Below, one piece after another: positions 1-10,900 of a DNA stretch of 64,000 nucleotides (position 1 is its first letter; every line of letters begins with the position of its first letter). The stretch spans positions 248,001 through 312,000 of the forward strand of contig NZ_RHOC01000001.1 of NCBI RefSeq assembly GCF_003946145.1, in the 5' to 3' direction. A program made the translations under genes and the position numbers. Origin of the DNA: Levilactobacillus huananensis (lineage in GTDB: Bacteria > Bacillota > Bacilli > Lactobacillales > Lactobacillaceae). Under the pieces are notes generated by a model. That model saw nothing but the letters and a program-made list of their open reading frames with translations, was not told the DNA's origin and searched no databases.

Positions 1-119
1 ACGTGAATTTGCCCAAGTGAATTCTCGTAGGGATTTTTTGCGCGCTTATTTGTTTAATCGATTGACCAAAACGGCCGAATTTAGTCGCTTGGCAACCACA
101 CAAGGAGGAAACAGCACCC
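1..119 (+). other. Leader region upstream of glyQ, no gene assigned
   Basis: This is 119 bases before glyQ. One frame is open from the window edge and runs into the glyQ coding region, but it has no ribosome binding site and I recognise nothing in it. In lactobacilli recO often precedes glyQ, and a TGA at 4-6 in another frame could be the end of such a gene, but too little is visible to say. I see no T-box sequence. The glyQ ribosome binding site is AGGAGG just before 120. Confidence 0.3.
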
Positions 120-1049
120 ATGACAGAAAAACTGTCCATGCAAGCAATCATTTTAAAGTTACAACAGTACTGGTCCGCACAGGGCTGCATGCTGATGCAA
201 GCTTACGATACTGAAAAAGGGGCCGGGACGATGAGTCCTTATACCTTCCTACGGGCGATCGGACCAGAACCTTGGAACGCCGCTTATGTTGAACCTTCCC
301 GCCGGCCAGCTGATGGTCGTTACGGGGAAAACCCCAACCGGTTGTACCAACATCACCAATTCCAAGTAGTGATGAAACCTTCACCAGACAACATTCAGGA
401 ACTTTACCTGAACAGTCTGAAGGAACTGGGAATTAACCCGCTCGAACACGATATTCGTTTCGTGGAAGATAACTGGGAAAATCCATCCATGGGTTGTGCC
501 GGTGTTGGTTGGGAAGTCTGGTTGGACGGGATGGAAATCACCCAGTTCACCTACTTCCAAGTCGTTGGGGGGATGGCGGTTGACCCTGTCACTTCCGAAG
601 TGACTTATGGTCTAGAACGTTTGGCCTCTTACGTCCAAGATGTCAACTCCGTCTTTGACCTGGAATGGGCTGATGGCGTTAAGTATGGGGATATCTTCAA
701 AGAACCCGAATACGAACATTCCAAGTACAGTTTCGAAGAGAGCAATCAAGACATGCTGTTGCGACACTTCAATGAATTTGAAGATGAAGCTAAGAAGCAG
801 ATCGCCAATGGTCTGGTTCACCCCGCCTACGACTACATCTTGAAGTGTAGCCACACCTTCAACTTGCTCGATGCCAGAGGTGCTGTGTCCGTTACTGAAC
901 GTGCCGGTTACCTGTCACGCATCCGAAACATGGCGCGTGCCGTGGCGCGTGCCTTCGTTAACGAACGGAAGAAGCGTGGCTTCCCACTGATTAAGGATGA
1001 AGCCCTGCGGACGAAACTATTAGCAGATGACGAGGAGGCCAAAAAATAA
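120..1049 (+). CDS. glyQ: Glycyl-tRNA synthetase alpha subunit
   Basis: Catalytic subunit of the heterotetrameric (alpha2beta2) class II glycyl-tRNA synthetase, which charges tRNA-Gly in the cytoplasm. The 309-residue product is close to the usual length of about 295-305. Residues 40-90 hold the very conserved run [12 protein letters not shown] followed by [13 protein letters not shown] and [11 protein letters not shown], the class II motif 2 area, and GLERLASY near 165 belongs to the motif 3 end of the active site. ATG at 120 sits behind AGGAGG at about 103-108. The stop codon overlaps the glyS start by one base (TAATG), so the two subunits are translationally coupled. No irregularity seen. 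Confidence 0.98.
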   Translation: MTEKLSMQAIILKLQQYWSAQGCMLMQAYDTEKGAGTMSPYTFLRAIGPEPWNAAYVEPSRRPADGRYGENPNRLYQHHQFQVVMKPSPDNIQELYLNSLKELGINPLEHDIRFVEDNWENPSMGCAGVGWEVWLDGMEITQFTYFQVVGGMAVDPVTSEVTYGLERLASYVQDVNSVFDLEWADGVKYGDIFKEPEYEHSKYSFEESNQDMLLRHFNEFEDEAKKQIANGLVHPAYDYILKCSHTFNLLDARGAVSVTERAGYLSRIRNMARAVARAFVNERKKRGFPLIKDEALRTKLLADDEEAKK

Positions 1050-3124
1050 TGGCACACACATTTTTACTGGAAATTGGACTAGAAGAAATGCCTGCCCACG
1101 TGGTAACGCCAGCCATCAAGCAACTGGTTAAGCGGACGGCAGATTATTTAAAAGAACAGCGCGTGGCTTACGAAGACATCAAGCCGTTCTCAACGCCGCG
1201 TCGGTTAGCCATTCAAATCAGTGGGTTAGCTGATAAGCAGGAGGACATTAGCGAATCCGTCAAAGGGCCTGCTAAGAAGATTGCTCAGGATGCCGATGGC
1301 AATTGGACGAAGGCCGCGATTGGCTTTACTCGTGGTCAGGGGCTGACACCCGATGATATTACCTTTAAGGAAATTAAGGGGACGGAATACGTCTACGTAG
1401 ATAAGTTTATTGCCGGTGAACCGGTTGCTACCGTCCTGGCTGGCCTAAAGGATGTTGTGACCGCCATGACCTTCCCAACGATGATGAAATGGGGGACACA
1501 TCACTTTGAATACGTTCGGCCAATTCGTTGGCTTGTGGCGTTATTGGATGCCGATGTCATTCCATTCAGTATCTTGGATGTCACGACTGGCCGCAACACC
1601 CGGGGACACCGTTTCTTAGGAACCGATGTGGATATTGCCACGGCGGCCGACTACGAAGCAGACCTCACGGCGCAGTTCGTGATTGCCGATGCCGACAAGC
1701 GTAAGGCGCTCATCAAGACTCAAATCGAAAAGATCGCTACTGATAACGACTGGACCGTTTCAATCGATGGTGGCTTGTTGGAAGAGGTTAACAACTTAGT
1801 TGAATGGCCAACAGCCTTCGCTGGGAGTTTCGACGAAAAGTACCTGACCATTCCCGAAGAAGTCTTGATTACCTCGATGCGTGATCACCAACGGTTCTTC
1901 TACGCGCGGAATGCTGAAGGCAAGCTTTTGCCTAACTTTATCTCTGTTCGTAACGGGAACGATCATGACCTTCAAAACGTCGTTGCCGGGAACGAAAAGG
2001 TTCTGACAGCACGGTTGGAAGACGCCATGTTCTTCTATACTGAAGACCAGAAGAAGTCGATCGCCGATTATGTGGAACGTCTTAAGACGGTTAGCTTCCA
2101 TGATAAGATCAGTACGATGGCAGAAAAGATGGATCGCGTCAAGGCCATCGTGGGCGTATTGGCCAAACACCTCCACTTAAATGATGCCCAAACGCAGGCT
2201 ACATTGCGTGCCAGTGAGATTTACAAGTTCGACCTGGTTACCGGAATGGTTGGTGAGTTCGCTGAACTGCAAGGCGTTATGGGTGAGAAGTATGCGTTAT
2301 TGGCTGGGGAAGATCCAGCCGTTGCGCAGGCCATTCGTGAGCATTACGAACCTATCTCCGCTAATGGCGCTTTGCCCGAATCCGTACCGGGTGCCGTATT
2401 GGCCCTGGCCGACAAATTCGATAGCATCCTGACCTTCTTTGCTGCGGGTATGATTCCTAGTGGATCCAATGACCCCTACGCTTTACGGCGTCAGGCCATC
2501 GGTATTGTTCGGATTACGACTGATCAACAATGGTCCTTGCCAATTGCTGACCTGGCCCAGGCCTTTATCAAGGCCGAAGAGGCGGCTAAGGTGGCCCCTC
2601 AACTTGACCAGGCTAGCCAAATTGAAGCAGTGATTGACTTCGTTAAGGACCGGATTCGGAAGGTCTTGCGTTCTGCTAAGCAACGCCACGATATCATTGA
2701 TGCCGTGACCAACAGTTCTAGCAGCGACGTTCTGCGAATCTTCACGGCTGCCGATATCTTAGCTAGCCATGCCAACGATGCTAATTTCAAGGCCGTTATC
2801 GAGTCCTTGACGCGGGTCATTCGTTTGGCCCAAAAAGCACCGGCTGAACTGGCTACAGCCACGGTCGATGTTGATCTGTTTGAGAACGACAGTGAAGGTG
2901 CCTTGCACCAGGGCGTTGCTAAAGTAGCGACCGCTGCTGACAAGACCTTAGCCGACCTCTACGCAGCCTTGGCGGACATTCAGCCAACGATTGCGGCTTA
3001 CTTTGAAGCCACAATGGTTATGGATAAGAACGATGCTGTTCGGAATAACCGGTTAACCGAGTTGAGTGGCCTGGCTCGTCTCACGCTGAAGTTGGGTGAT
3101 TTGGACCAATTAATTGTTAAATAA
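1049..3124 (+). CDS. glyS: Glycyl-tRNA synthetase beta subunit
   Basis: Beta subunit of the alpha2beta2 glycyl-tRNA synthetase, needed for tRNA binding and stability of the holoenzyme. The 691-residue product starts [16 protein letters not shown], the hallmark N-terminus of GlyS, and contains TPRRLA (about 50), FPTMMKWG (about 144), the HD-like stretch SMRDHQRFF (about 275) and a C-terminal DALR-type anticodon-binding region ending in [22 protein letters not shown]. It overlaps glyQ by one base and is followed directly by a strong terminator, so glyQS form a two-gene transcription unit. Confidence 0.98.
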   Translation: MAHTFLLEIGLEEMPAHVVTPAIKQLVKRTADYLKEQRVAYEDIKPFSTPRRLAIQISGLADKQEDISESVKGPAKKIAQDADGNWTKAAIGFTRGQGLTPDDITFKEIKGTEYVYVDKFIAGEPVATVLAGLKDVVTAMTFPTMMKWGTHHFEYVRPIRWLVALLDADVIPFSILDVTTGRNTRGHRFLGTDVDIATAADYEADLTAQFVIADADKRKALIKTQIEKIATDNDWTVSIDGGLLEEVNNLVEWPTAFAGSFDEKYLTIPEEVLITSMRDHQRFFYARNAEGKLLPNFISVRNGNDHDLQNVVAGNEKVLTARLEDAMFFYTEDQKKSIADYVERLKTVSFHDKISTMAEKMDRVKAIVGVLAKHLHLNDAQTQATLRASEIYKFDLVTGMVGEFAELQGVMGEKYALLAGEDPAVAQAIREHYEPISANGALPESVPGAVLALADKFDSILTFFAAGMIPSGSNDPYALRRQAIGIVRITTDQQWSLPIADLAQAFIKAEEAAKVAPQLDQASQIEAVIDFVKDRIRKVLRSAKQRHDIIDAVTNSSSSDVLRIFTAADILASHANDANFKAVIESLTRVIRLAQKAPAELATATVDVDLFENDSEGALHQGVAKVATAADKTLADLYAALADIQPTIAAYFEATMVMDKNDAVRNNRLTELSGLARLTLKLGDLDQLIVK

Positions 3125-3140
3125 CGGGGTCTAACCCGTT

Positions 3141-3190
3141 AAAATGGTTGTGATTGACACCTCTGGTGTGGGTCATGGCCATTTTTATTT
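3141..3190 (+). terminator. Terminator after glyS
   Basis: A long imperfect hairpin (5' arm begins AAAATGG, 3' arm ends GCCATTTTT, loop TCT) with several G-T pairs is followed by a T-rich run at 3182-3190. It lies 17 bases after the glyS stop. Confidence 0.85.
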
Positions 3191-3314
3191 GTCCAAAATG
3201 ACTTGGTTCGGGCACTACCCAATCTAACTTCTTTATTGGGGACGTCTTGCAAAGGTCACTATGATCGTCTCAGGTGTAGGCGGGTTTTGCTCGTCTGGAA
3301 AGGAGACGATGAGA

Positions 3315-3917
3315 ATGTTAGTGCCAAAGTTACGGCTCAAAAATTGGCAATTGTGTCTAGGCAATGTGGTTTTGATTATTCTGTTGTGGGACGCCCAGGC
3401 TACAGGTCTGCGTTGGGGCCTGATCGCACCCGTTCGTTCGGAGAAATTATTATTGGTACTGACGCTATTTGTCGGGATTGCAGGGCTATTACCGAGTGCG
3501 TTACCGGCTCGATTTTCAGCGAGTCAGACCACTAATATTGCCCGCGATGCCAATCTATTACTCATCTTGTATCAAGTGATTTATTTGACGGCACCGCGAG
3601 TTCTGATCGCGGCTTACCCACTGGCTAGCTTGGCGGGCGGTGGCATTATCTTTAGCCTATTAGGTGTCATTATGATGTATATGCCGAGAAATGGCGTCAT
3701 TGGCATTCGAATTCCGTCGACTGCGACTTCACCAGTTATCTGGCACAAGACGAACGTCTTAGGCGGGCGATTGTTCTTTTTGCTGGGAGTGGCTATCCTA
3801 TTGTCTGCTGGCTTGTTGGGAGATACCTGGGGCCTGATCGTCATGGGGGTTGGCACCGTCATTATGGCGATTGTAACGGTGGTTTATGCCCATCATTTAT
3901 CAAAAATGGCTCATTGA
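3315..3917 (+). CDS. SdpI/YhfL-family integral membrane protein
   Basis: About 200 residues, very hydrophobic, with roughly five to six predicted membrane segments. The middle carries the family signature NGVIGIRIPSTATSPVIWHKTN followed by LGGRLFFLLG (about residues 128-160), which matches the conserved cytoplasmic loop of SdpI-type proteins (N-x3-GIR-(W/S)T-x-W-x-TH-x-GG). In Bacillus SdpI gives immunity to the SdpC toxin; most homologues have unknown function and no toxin gene is visible here, so I infer only the family. I chose ATG at 3315 because AAAGGAG at 3299-3305 is 9 bases upstream; ATG at 3309 is only 3 bases from it. The gene stands alone between the glyS terminator and the dnaG leader. 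Confidence 0.8.
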   Translation: MLVPKLRLKNWQLCLGNVVLIILLWDAQATGLRWGLIAPVRSEKLLLVLTLFVGIAGLLPSALPARFSASQTTNIARDANLLLILYQVIYLTAPRVLIAAYPLASLAGGGIIFSLLGVIMMYMPRNGVIGIRIPSTATSPVIWHKTNVLGGRLFFLLGVAILLSAGLLGDTWGLIVMGVGTVIMAIVTVVYAHHLSKMAH

Positions 3918-4028
3918 GACGCACCGATAGTTGTTTTAAATTTTTATAGGAACAATAGACGCCATAACCGGACAGGAGAGATGACGTGCGGTATACTGAA
4001 ACCATGGGTTGTCAGAGAGGCTTATGAG

Positions 4029-4056
4029 TTGACATGCGCCGTAATAGGAGTAGTAT
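4029..4056 (+). promoter_or_regulatory. Possible dnaG-rpoD promoter
   Basis: TTGACA at 4029-4034 is a perfect -35; TAGTAT at 4051-4056 is a moderate -10 at 16 bases. An alternative -10 (TATACT, 3992 area) lies upstream without a good -35. The choice is uncertain. Confidence 0.4.
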
Positions 4057-4089
4057 GTATAGTGTATTTTTGCGCACGAATTCTAATTA

Positions 4090-4127
4090 AAGAGTCGCAC
4101 TTTTCGGGTTTCCGGGGTGCGACTTTT
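4090..4127 (+). terminator. Terminator-like hairpin in the dnaG leader
   Basis: AGTCGCAC at 4093-4100 pairs perfectly with GTGCGACT at 4117-4124, extended by flanking A/T pairs, and the 3' arm runs into TTTT. It lies between the likely promoter and the dnaG start, 46 bases before the GTG. It could be the terminator of the upstream gene or an attenuator for dnaG-rpoD. Confidence 0.6.
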
Positions 4128-4173
4128 CAAGGCTATGGTGAGTCAGGGTCATCCACGACAAAGGAGTGATTGG

Positions 4174-6018
4174 GTGGCAAAGATACCTGAAGATGTCATT
4201 GAAACGGTTCGAACGGCCACAAACATCGCGGATGTCGTGGGGCAATATGTGCAACTCAAGAAGTCCGGGAAAAACCTATTCGGGTTGTGTCCATTTCATG
4301 AGGAACGAACACCGTCGTTTTCCGTTTCGGAAGATAAACAGATTTTTCATTGTTTCAGCTGTGGTCGGGGTGGCAATGTCTTTAAGTTTCTGATGGAACT
4401 TGAGCACGTGTCCTTCCCTGAGGCTGTCGTGAAGGTCGCCGATTTTAGTCACGTCGACCTGGCCAATGACTATCGTCAGGAATCGACGGGCCCAGCGATG
4501 GACTCCAAGACGGGGCAATTATTGGCGCTACATGAACAGGCTGCCAAGCTCTATCATCATATTCTGGTAAATACCGAGATGGGGCAACCGGCTCTGGATT
4601 ATCTCCACGACCGGGGGTTGACCGACGAAACAATTGAAACTTATCAATTGGGCTTTGCACCGGGACAACGGTTATTGAAACCGTTCTTCGAACAACGTCA
4701 GAGTGATTACCAGTTGTTGCGTCAAACGGGTCTCTTTATTGAAAATGCCGATGGCGAACTGCGTGATCGGTTCACAGAACGGGTTATGTTCCCTCTGCGT
4801 AATGCCAGCGGACATGTGGCGGCGTTCTCTGGTCGGTTACTGAAAACGGCCCCAGATCAACCCAAATATCTGAATAGTCCGGAGACCAGCTTATTTAACA
4901 AAAGTCGCTTGCTCTTCAACTTTGATCTTGCCCGCCCAGCAATTCGCCAGGCTGGTGAAGTCACATTGTTTGAAGGATACATGGATGTCATCTCGGCCAC
5001 CCAAGCAGGTGTGCTAAATGGGATTGCCTCCATGGGAACAAGTCTCACAACCGAGCAAATCTATGCTATTGAGCGGACGACCGATCGACTGAACGTCTGT
5101 TACGATGGGGATGAACCCGGACAACGGGCTATCGACCGTGCGTTGCGACTTCTCGGAGAGCACAGTCACCTGCAGTTGCGGGTGATTCAGTTGCCTGAGG
5201 GTGAGGACCCGGATGAATATCGTAAGGCGCACGGTGACGAGGCGTTTCGACAAATGCTCGAGACGGCCAAGGAGCCACCGTTACAATTTCAATTACGGTA
5301 TCTGCGGCGTTCTCAAGCGTTGAATACGGACAGTGAGCGGTTGGCCTATGTTAACCAGGTCATGCCGCTACTGGCTCAGGTGACCGAGCCAGTCGAACTA
5401 GATCTTTATTTGAATCAACTGACGACAGAGCTCGGCATTGATAAGGCTGCCTTGTTGGCCCAACTCAAACAGGTTCAACGAGACAGCGCAGCACAACAGG
5501 AACGCCAGCGACCGGCGCGGCAACAACAGGCGGCGCCCAGTGAACCGGTAATGACCGTTCATCAACAACAACGGCCGCTGAATCGCCTCGAACGGGCAGA
5601 ACGAAGTTTATTGTATCGATGTTTACACGATCGAAACGTGTGGACGCGGGTGAGCGATGTGCCGAATTTCAGCTTTGTTCATGAGGATTATCAAGTGATT
5701 TATACCCTGGCCCAGGGCTATTTTCAAACGCATCAAGATTATCAGGCCGCTCAGTTTACGGACTTCGTTCAAGAAGACCGGCTGCAGCAGATGGTCATCG
5801 ACTTAGAAACTACCAATATGGCCGCGGCGGTAACCCCGCGGGAAATCGATGATTATTTAGCGGTGATTATGGACCAAGCGCCAGTCGATGCGCAACTCCG
5901 GCAAAAGAAACAGCAGTTGGCGGAGGCTGCGCGCTTAGGTGATGCCGATCAACAGCGCCAACTCGTGGTTGAGATTGTGCAGTTAGAGCGGCAACGACAG
6001 GCGAATAAACCAGTTTAG
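4174..6018 (+). CDS. dnaG: DNA primase
   Basis: Makes RNA primers for the replication fork, interacting with the replicative helicase through its C-terminus. The 614-residue product has a CHC2 zinc finger with ligands C39, H42, C60 and C63, a TOPRIM core with the invariant acidic motif FEGYMDV (about 265-271) and YDGDEPGQ (about 310-317), and a C-terminal helicase-interaction region after a Q-rich linker at about 430-460. GTG at 4174 was chosen because AAGGAG at 4161-4166 is 7 bases upstream and the product then starts at the normal DnaG N-terminus ([10 protein letters not shown]); the frame stays open further upstream but without a site. rpoD follows 16 bases after the stop, giving the usual dnaG-rpoD operon. 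Confidence 0.97.
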   Translation: MAKIPEDVIETVRTATNIADVVGQYVQLKKSGKNLFGLCPFHEERTPSFSVSEDKQIFHCFSCGRGGNVFKFLMELEHVSFPEAVVKVADFSHVDLANDYRQESTGPAMDSKTGQLLALHEQAAKLYHHILVNTEMGQPALDYLHDRGLTDETIETYQLGFAPGQRLLKPFFEQRQSDYQLLRQTGLFIENADGELRDRFTERVMFPLRNASGHVAAFSGRLLKTAPDQPKYLNSPETSLFNKSRLLFNFDLARPAIRQAGEVTLFEGYMDVISATQAGVLNGIASMGTSLTTEQIYAIERTTDRLNVCYDGDEPGQRAIDRALRLLGEHSHLQLRVIQLPEGEDPDEYRKAHGDEAFRQMLETAKEPPLQFQLRYLRRSQALNTDSERLAYVNQVMPLLAQVTEPVELDLYLNQLTTELGIDKAALLAQLKQVQRDSAAQQERQRPARQQQAAPSEPVMTVHQQQRPLNRLERAERSLLYRCLHDRNVWTRVSDVPNFSFVHEDYQVIYTLAQGYFQTHQDYQAAQFTDFVQEDRLQQMVIDLETTNMAAAVTPREIDDYLAVIMDQAPVDAQLRQKKQQLAEAARLGDADQQRQLVVEIVQLERQRQANKPV

Positions 6019-6034
6019 TCTAGGGGGTATTTTA

Positions 6035-7159
6035 ATGGCAAAAAAAACCACGGATCAACCAATGTTTGACCAGAAAGCATACAACAAGACGGTGCGTGCT
6101 CTGATTAAGAACACCAAGAAAGCGGGTCAGATCACTTATGATGATCTGACTGATAAGGTGGCTACCCCGTACACGCTGGATGCTAAGCAGATGGATAAAT
6201 TGCTTGAAACAATTTCCGATGCTGGGATCAGCGTGGTTGATGCTAAGGGTGAGCCAGACCCACGGGCGGTTAAAGCCCAAAAGGCCGTTTCTAAGAAGGA
6301 ATTGAAGGCTGCCGGTTCAACGACCGGGGTCAAGATTAACGATCCAGTTCGGATGTACTTGAAGGAAATTGGTCGGGTTAGCCTGTTAACGGCGGACCAA
6401 GAAGTCGCTTTGGCTTTGCGGATCGAAAAGGGTGAAGAAGCTGCCAAGCAAGAATTGGCTGAAGCCAACTTGCGGTTGGTGGTTTCCATTGCCAAGCGTT
6501 ATGTGGGTCGAGGGATGCAATTCCTGGACTTGATTCAAGAAGGGAACATGGGACTCATGAAGGCCGTCGAAAAGTTCGACTACCGTAAAGGGTTCAAGTT
6601 CTCCACGTATGCCACTTGGTGGATTCGGCAAGCGATCACACGGGCTATTGCTGACCAAGCACGGACGATTCGGATTCCCGTGCACATGGTGGAAACCATT
6701 AACAAATTAATTCGGATTCAACGGCAATTGCTTCAAGACTTAGGGCGTGAACCAACGCCTGAGGAAATTGGGGCCGAAATGGATATGCCAACGGAAAAGG
6801 TTCGTGAGATCTTGAAGATCGCGCAAGAACCCGTTTCCTTGGAAACGCCTATTGGTGAAGAAGATGACTCTCACTTGGGTGACTTCATTGAAGACCAGGA
6901 TGCCACGAGTCCTGCCGATCATGCTGCTTATGAACTCTTGAAGGAGCAGTTAGAGAGTGTCTTGGACACCTTGACTGACCGGGAAGAGAATGTTTTGCGG
7001 TTACGCTTTGGTTTGGACGACGGCCGGACGCGGACTTTGGAAGAAGTCGGTAAGGTCTTCGGTGTAACTCGTGAACGAATTCGTCAGATCGAAGCTAAGG
7101 CTTTACGGAAGTTGCGTCACCCGTCACGGAGCAAACAACTGAAGGATTTCTTGGAATAG
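6035..7159 (+). CDS. rpoD: Primary sigma factor SigA/RpoD
   Basis: Housekeeping sigma-70 factor directing RNA polymerase to TTGACA/TATAAT promoters. At 374 residues it matches Gram-positive SigA (about 370), lacking the long region 1.1 insertion of E. coli. Region 1.2 contains [17 protein letters not shown] (about 107-123); region 2 contains [22 protein letters not shown] and [10 protein letters not shown] (about 165-210), the core-binding and -10 recognition helices; region 4.2 at the C-terminus carries the -35 recognition helix [20 protein letters not shown]. An AGGGGG site precedes ATG. It is co-directional with dnaG and ends at a strong terminator. Confidence 0.98.
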   Translation: MAKKTTDQPMFDQKAYNKTVRALIKNTKKAGQITYDDLTDKVATPYTLDAKQMDKLLETISDAGISVVDAKGEPDPRAVKAQKAVSKKELKAAGSTTGVKINDPVRMYLKEIGRVSLLTADQEVALALRIEKGEEAAKQELAEANLRLVVSIAKRYVGRGMQFLDLIQEGNMGLMKAVEKFDYRKGFKFSTYATWWIRQAITRAIADQARTIRIPVHMVETINKLIRIQRQLLQDLGREPTPEEIGAEMDMPTEKVREILKIAQEPVSLETPIGEEDDSHLGDFIEDQDATSPADHAAYELLKEQLESVLDTLTDREENVLRLRFGLDDGRTRTLEEVGKVFGVTRERIRQIEAKALRKLRHPSRSKQLKDFLE

Positions 7160-7172
7160 ATTAATTTTGAAG

Positions 7173-7224
7173 AGGCATCTGACATGGACTGCAGTTTTGT
7201 AGTTTGTGTCAGGTGCTTTTTTTG
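7173..7224 (+). terminator. Terminator after rpoD
   Basis: GCATCTGACA pairs with TGTCAGGTGC around a longer loop and is followed by seven T residues. It sits 14 bases after the rpoD stop. Confidence 0.9.
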
Positions 7225-7298
7225 TTTTAAGGGACATTGGTTACAGATAATTCCGTTAAAAGACCGTCAAAATTTTCATTTAAAATGAATCGTCGAGT

Positions 7299-7312
7299 TG
7301 AAACCGTTTACA
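7299..7312 (+). promoter_or_regulatory. cre site (CcpA operator)
   Basis: TGAAACCGTTTACA matches the consensus TGAAANCGNTTNCA at every fixed position. It lies about 44 bases upstream of the -35 of the Rrf2-MMPL promoter. CcpA control of this operon is inferred. Confidence 0.65.
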
Positions 7313-7355
7313 CTGGAAAATGATTCCGGTAGACTTAATTTATTCTTTAAAAGTC

Positions 7356-7383
7356 TTGCAATAATCTTTAAAGGGGATATAAT
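7356..7383 (+). promoter_or_regulatory. Promoter of the Rrf2-MMPL operon
   Basis: TTGCAA at 7356-7361, a 16-base spacer and a perfect TATAAT at 7378-7383, 46 bases before the Rrf2 start codon. Confidence 0.8.
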
Positions 7384-7429
7384 GTATCTCGTTTAAAAGA
7401 AATGACTTTATGCGGAAGGGAGGGTCATC

Positions 7430-7948
7430 GTGAAGAGCAAACCAAGTTTGGAACAAGCCTTTTGTATCGTGGCAATCTTAGGGATTCAGGACCGGAATAT
7501 CCCGTTACATAGTCATTTAGTGGCCGAAAGATTGGGAATTTCGACGAGCTATTTGAAGAAGGTTGTTCAGAAATTAGCGGGTGGTGGCATTGTGAAAACC
7601 GTTTCCGGCCGTGAAGGTGGTATTGTGTTGGCTAAAGACCCTAAGCAGATTACATTGCTGGATGTTTTTGAAGCCATTGAATCTGAAACACCGTTCGTTA
7701 AGAGTACCGGGTTGGTCTCTAAAGTCTTTGGTTTTGGCAAAGAGAGTGCGTTTATGCAGACGTATGCGTTAAAAGACTTTGAGAATCAACGTCCAGTTGC
7801 GACCGTACTGGCTGTTTTCGCTGAGGCGGAACAACGTTATCGTGAGCAATTAGCCACGTTGTCGATTGGGGATATTTTGCCCACGGCAGATCATCATCCC
7901 CTCCAACTGGATTGGACCAAGTGGTTAACACGTCATTTAGCAGAATAG
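7430..7948 (+). CDS. Rrf2-family transcriptional regulator
   Basis: A 172-residue winged-helix repressor of the Rrf2 family. The N-terminal HTH is visible in VAERLGISTSYLKKVVQKLAGGGIV (about 26-50), followed by the wing TVSGREGGIVLAKDPKQITLLDVFEAIE (about 53-80), both typical of Rrf2/IscR/NsrR. The three cysteines that bind an Fe-S cluster in IscR and NsrR are absent: the only Cys is near residue 12, so it probably does not sense iron-sulfur status or NO. The start is GTG at 7430 behind GGGAGG. The next gene, an MMPL exporter, begins 36 bases after the stop with its own site; the pair looks like a regulator with its target. Confidence 0.88.
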   Translation: MKSKPSLEQAFCIVAILGIQDRNIPLHSHLVAERLGISTSYLKKVVQKLAGGGIVKTVSGREGGIVLAKDPKQITLLDVFEAIESETPFVKSTGLVSKVFGFGKESAFMQTYALKDFENQRPVATVLAVFAEAEQRYREQLATLSIGDILPTADHHPLQLDWTKWLTRHLAE

Positions 7949-7984
7949 ATAAATTTTTAAAAATTGATTAGGAGGGTTCACAAC

Positions 7985-10900
7985 GTGCGATGGATGAATA
8001 AGCATTACATCTGGAACGTGATTGGCTGGTTAGCGATTGTTATCCTGGCCGTTGTTACGATTCCCAGCATGAGTAAATTAGTTGCGGAGAAGGGGCAAAT
8101 TACCGTCCCTAGTAGCTACCAAAGTACCCGTGCCACCAACATGCAAAAACAATGGGGGCGGTCACAACGGGGGACCACGGCGGTCGTCGTGGTCTTCAAT
8201 AATGGGAATTCAGCCTTAACTTCAGAGCAGAATACCCAGATCGACAAGACGATTAATCGGATCAAAGATAATGAGAATAAGTATGAAATCCGGTCAATTA
8301 CAGCAGCTAGTGACAGTTCAACTGCCGCTTCACAGTTAATTTCTAAGGACAAGAGCACGCAATTACTCCAACTGAACGTGCACAAGTCGAACAACCACTC
8401 CGTCACACAGATTCGTTCTGACATCACATCGTTGGCAAAAACGAGTGGCGTAAAAACTTACGTGACGGGAGCAGACGTCTTAAATCAAGACTTCTCCGAT
8501 GCCACACAAGCCGGTGTTCAGAAGACCGAGGTCATTGCTGCCATTTTTATTTTCTTGGTGCTTTGGTTGGTCTTCCGTTCACCGATTACACCACTCTTCT
8601 CCTTATTGACGGTGGCGGTATCCGTCATTACGTCAATTTCTGTCGTCGCTAACCTGGTCGATCGGTTTAACTTCCCATTCTCCAACTTTACGGAAGTCTT
8701 TATCGTCATCGTGCTCTTCGGGATTGGGACCGACTATAATATTCTCCTGTATAATGAGTTCCGAGAGCGTCTGGGTAATGGAAAGGACCGTTATACGGCC
8801 ACCAAGGAGGCCATCAAGATCGGTGGTCGGACCGTGTTGTACTCTGGTCTCTCCGTGCTGATCGGGATGAGTGTGCTGGGCTTCGCCAACTTCTCACTCT
8901 ATAAGTCAGCTGTTGGAATTGCCGTTGGGGTTGTGGTCTTACTGGCCGTGCTCCTGACGTTAAATCCGTTCTTTATGGCCATCTGTGGACCCAAGATGTT
9001 CTGGCCGGTTAAAAAATTCCAGGGTGAAGGCGATAGCAAGCTCTGGCACGGTATGGCCAAACATGCCATGATTCGACCAATTCTGACATTGATCGTGACT
9101 GGTTTAATCTTTGTTCCTCTGGCCCTGACGTCTCACGGGACGTTAGATTATGATAACTTGGTGGAAATTGGCGACAATGTTCCAGCCAAGCAAGGGTTCA
9201 AGATCGTTCAACAGCACTTCTCCAAGGGAACTGCCGAACCAACGACTATTTACATTCAAAGTGATCACAAGTTAGATAATGAAAAATCCTTGTTGCTAAT
9301 TGACCGGTTGACGAAACAACTCCAAGCTTCTGACGGGGTCAAGACTGTGGCTTCTGTCACCCAACCCGGTGGGAAAGCCATCAAGAAGCTTTATGTTCGG
9401 AACCAAATGAGCTCCGTCACGTCTGGGTTAGCGCAGGCACAACAAGGGGTTAACAAGGTCAACAAGGGACTCAAGTCGGCCAACAGTCAATTGAGTAGCC
9501 AAAATGTTTCCGGGGCCGTTAGCGATGCTAACAAGCTTGCTAGTGGGGCGCGACAAGTCAGTGACGGAACGAGTCAATTGCAGTCGGCGATCAGCCAGGT
9601 TTCCACTGGGGTGAACACACTGAACAGTCAAGTCTCCTCCGCTTCCGGTGGCAGACAGGCTGCCCAATTGGCCCAATTGGAAGCTGCTTTGCCACAATTA
9701 AATGCGGCGATCCAGGAACTAAATTCGCAGATTCAAAACAGTAGCACGAACACCAGTGGTATCACGACGTCATTGAACAATATTGGGGCCAAGGCCACCG
9801 ATATCGGCTCACAAATCGCCACGGTGCAGAGTGAAATGAAGAGTATGCCGCAGATCGATGCGGCAACGGTTGCTCAGGCCTTTAGTCAAAGTGGCGCGCC
9901 CTTGAGCGCTAAACAACAGGCCGTCTTAGCGGGCGTTCTGAAGCAACAGAGTGCTGCTCAAAGTAAGTTACAATCAACTTTGACGAGCGCCTTAACCAAC
10001 ATTGGTGGGGACGCAACTGCAATTGGTGCTTCAACCAAGAGTGTGGGGGCACAACTTGAATCTCTCCAGAGCTCAACGGGGCAACTTCAGACAGCTGTGG
10101 CTACATTGGCTCAGAAATCAGGGGTTGCGTTACCAGGAGCTGCCACGGCCTTGAGTGCCGCCAGTTCACAGTCGGCACAGCTGGCAAGCGCCACCGGTCA
10201 ACTTTCGGGTGCTATGTTTAGCATCAACGGGAAGATGCCAACGCTAGTGTCTGGCGCGAGTCAAGTTGCGGCTGGAAATCAGACAATGGCGGAAAAATTA
10301 GCCGCTATGAGTAAGCAATTGATGGCTTTGCGGAAGGGCTTAACCTCCGCAACTAACGGGTTAACACAGGTTTCTGGCGGTGTTGGCACGGCCAACACTT
10401 ACCTGAAGGGCTTGCAGAAGTCTGCGGCTTCGGAGACCTTCTACATCCCAACGAAGCAACTCCATGGAAGTGACTTTAAGCCAGCCTTAGATACCTATGT
10501 CTCGCCAAATAAGAAGTTGACGAAGCTGACGGTTGTCTTAGATGATGATCCAAGTTCAGCCGCCGCTATGGCACGGTTACCAAAGCTTGAAAAGGTCGTT
10601 ACTGGGACGCTGAAGGGAACTAGCCTGGATAAGGCCAAGGTTGCCTTTGGTGGGAATACCTCACAGACCAACGATATTAATGATATGGCTTCCAGTGACT
10701 TTACGCGGACGGTTATTATCATGTTAGCTGGGATCTTCGTTGCTTTGATGATTGTGACGCACTCCCTGGTTCAACCGATCGTGATCGAGGGTATCCTGTT
10801 AGTGGCTTACTCCGGTGCTTTAACCATTGTGCACTGGTTGGTCGATCCTGTCTTGGGAACCAACATGTTGACGTGGAATACACCATTCTTCACGTTCGTT

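Noticed and set aside
1-119. T-box leader for glyQS
   Set aside because: The conserved T-box sequence and a terminator/antiterminator pair are not visible in the available 119 bases.
17-214. 65-codon frame overlapping the glyQ start
   Set aside because: It has no ribosome binding site, runs into glyQ in another frame and resembles no protein I know; a recO tail could not be confirmed.
3203-3535. 110-codon frame overlapping the SdpI-like gene
   Set aside because: Shadow of the SdpI-like gene; the other frame carries the recognised membrane family motif.
3981-4169. 62-codon frame in the dnaG leader
   Set aside because: It overlaps the likely promoter and the leader hairpin, and its translation looks like noncoding sequence.
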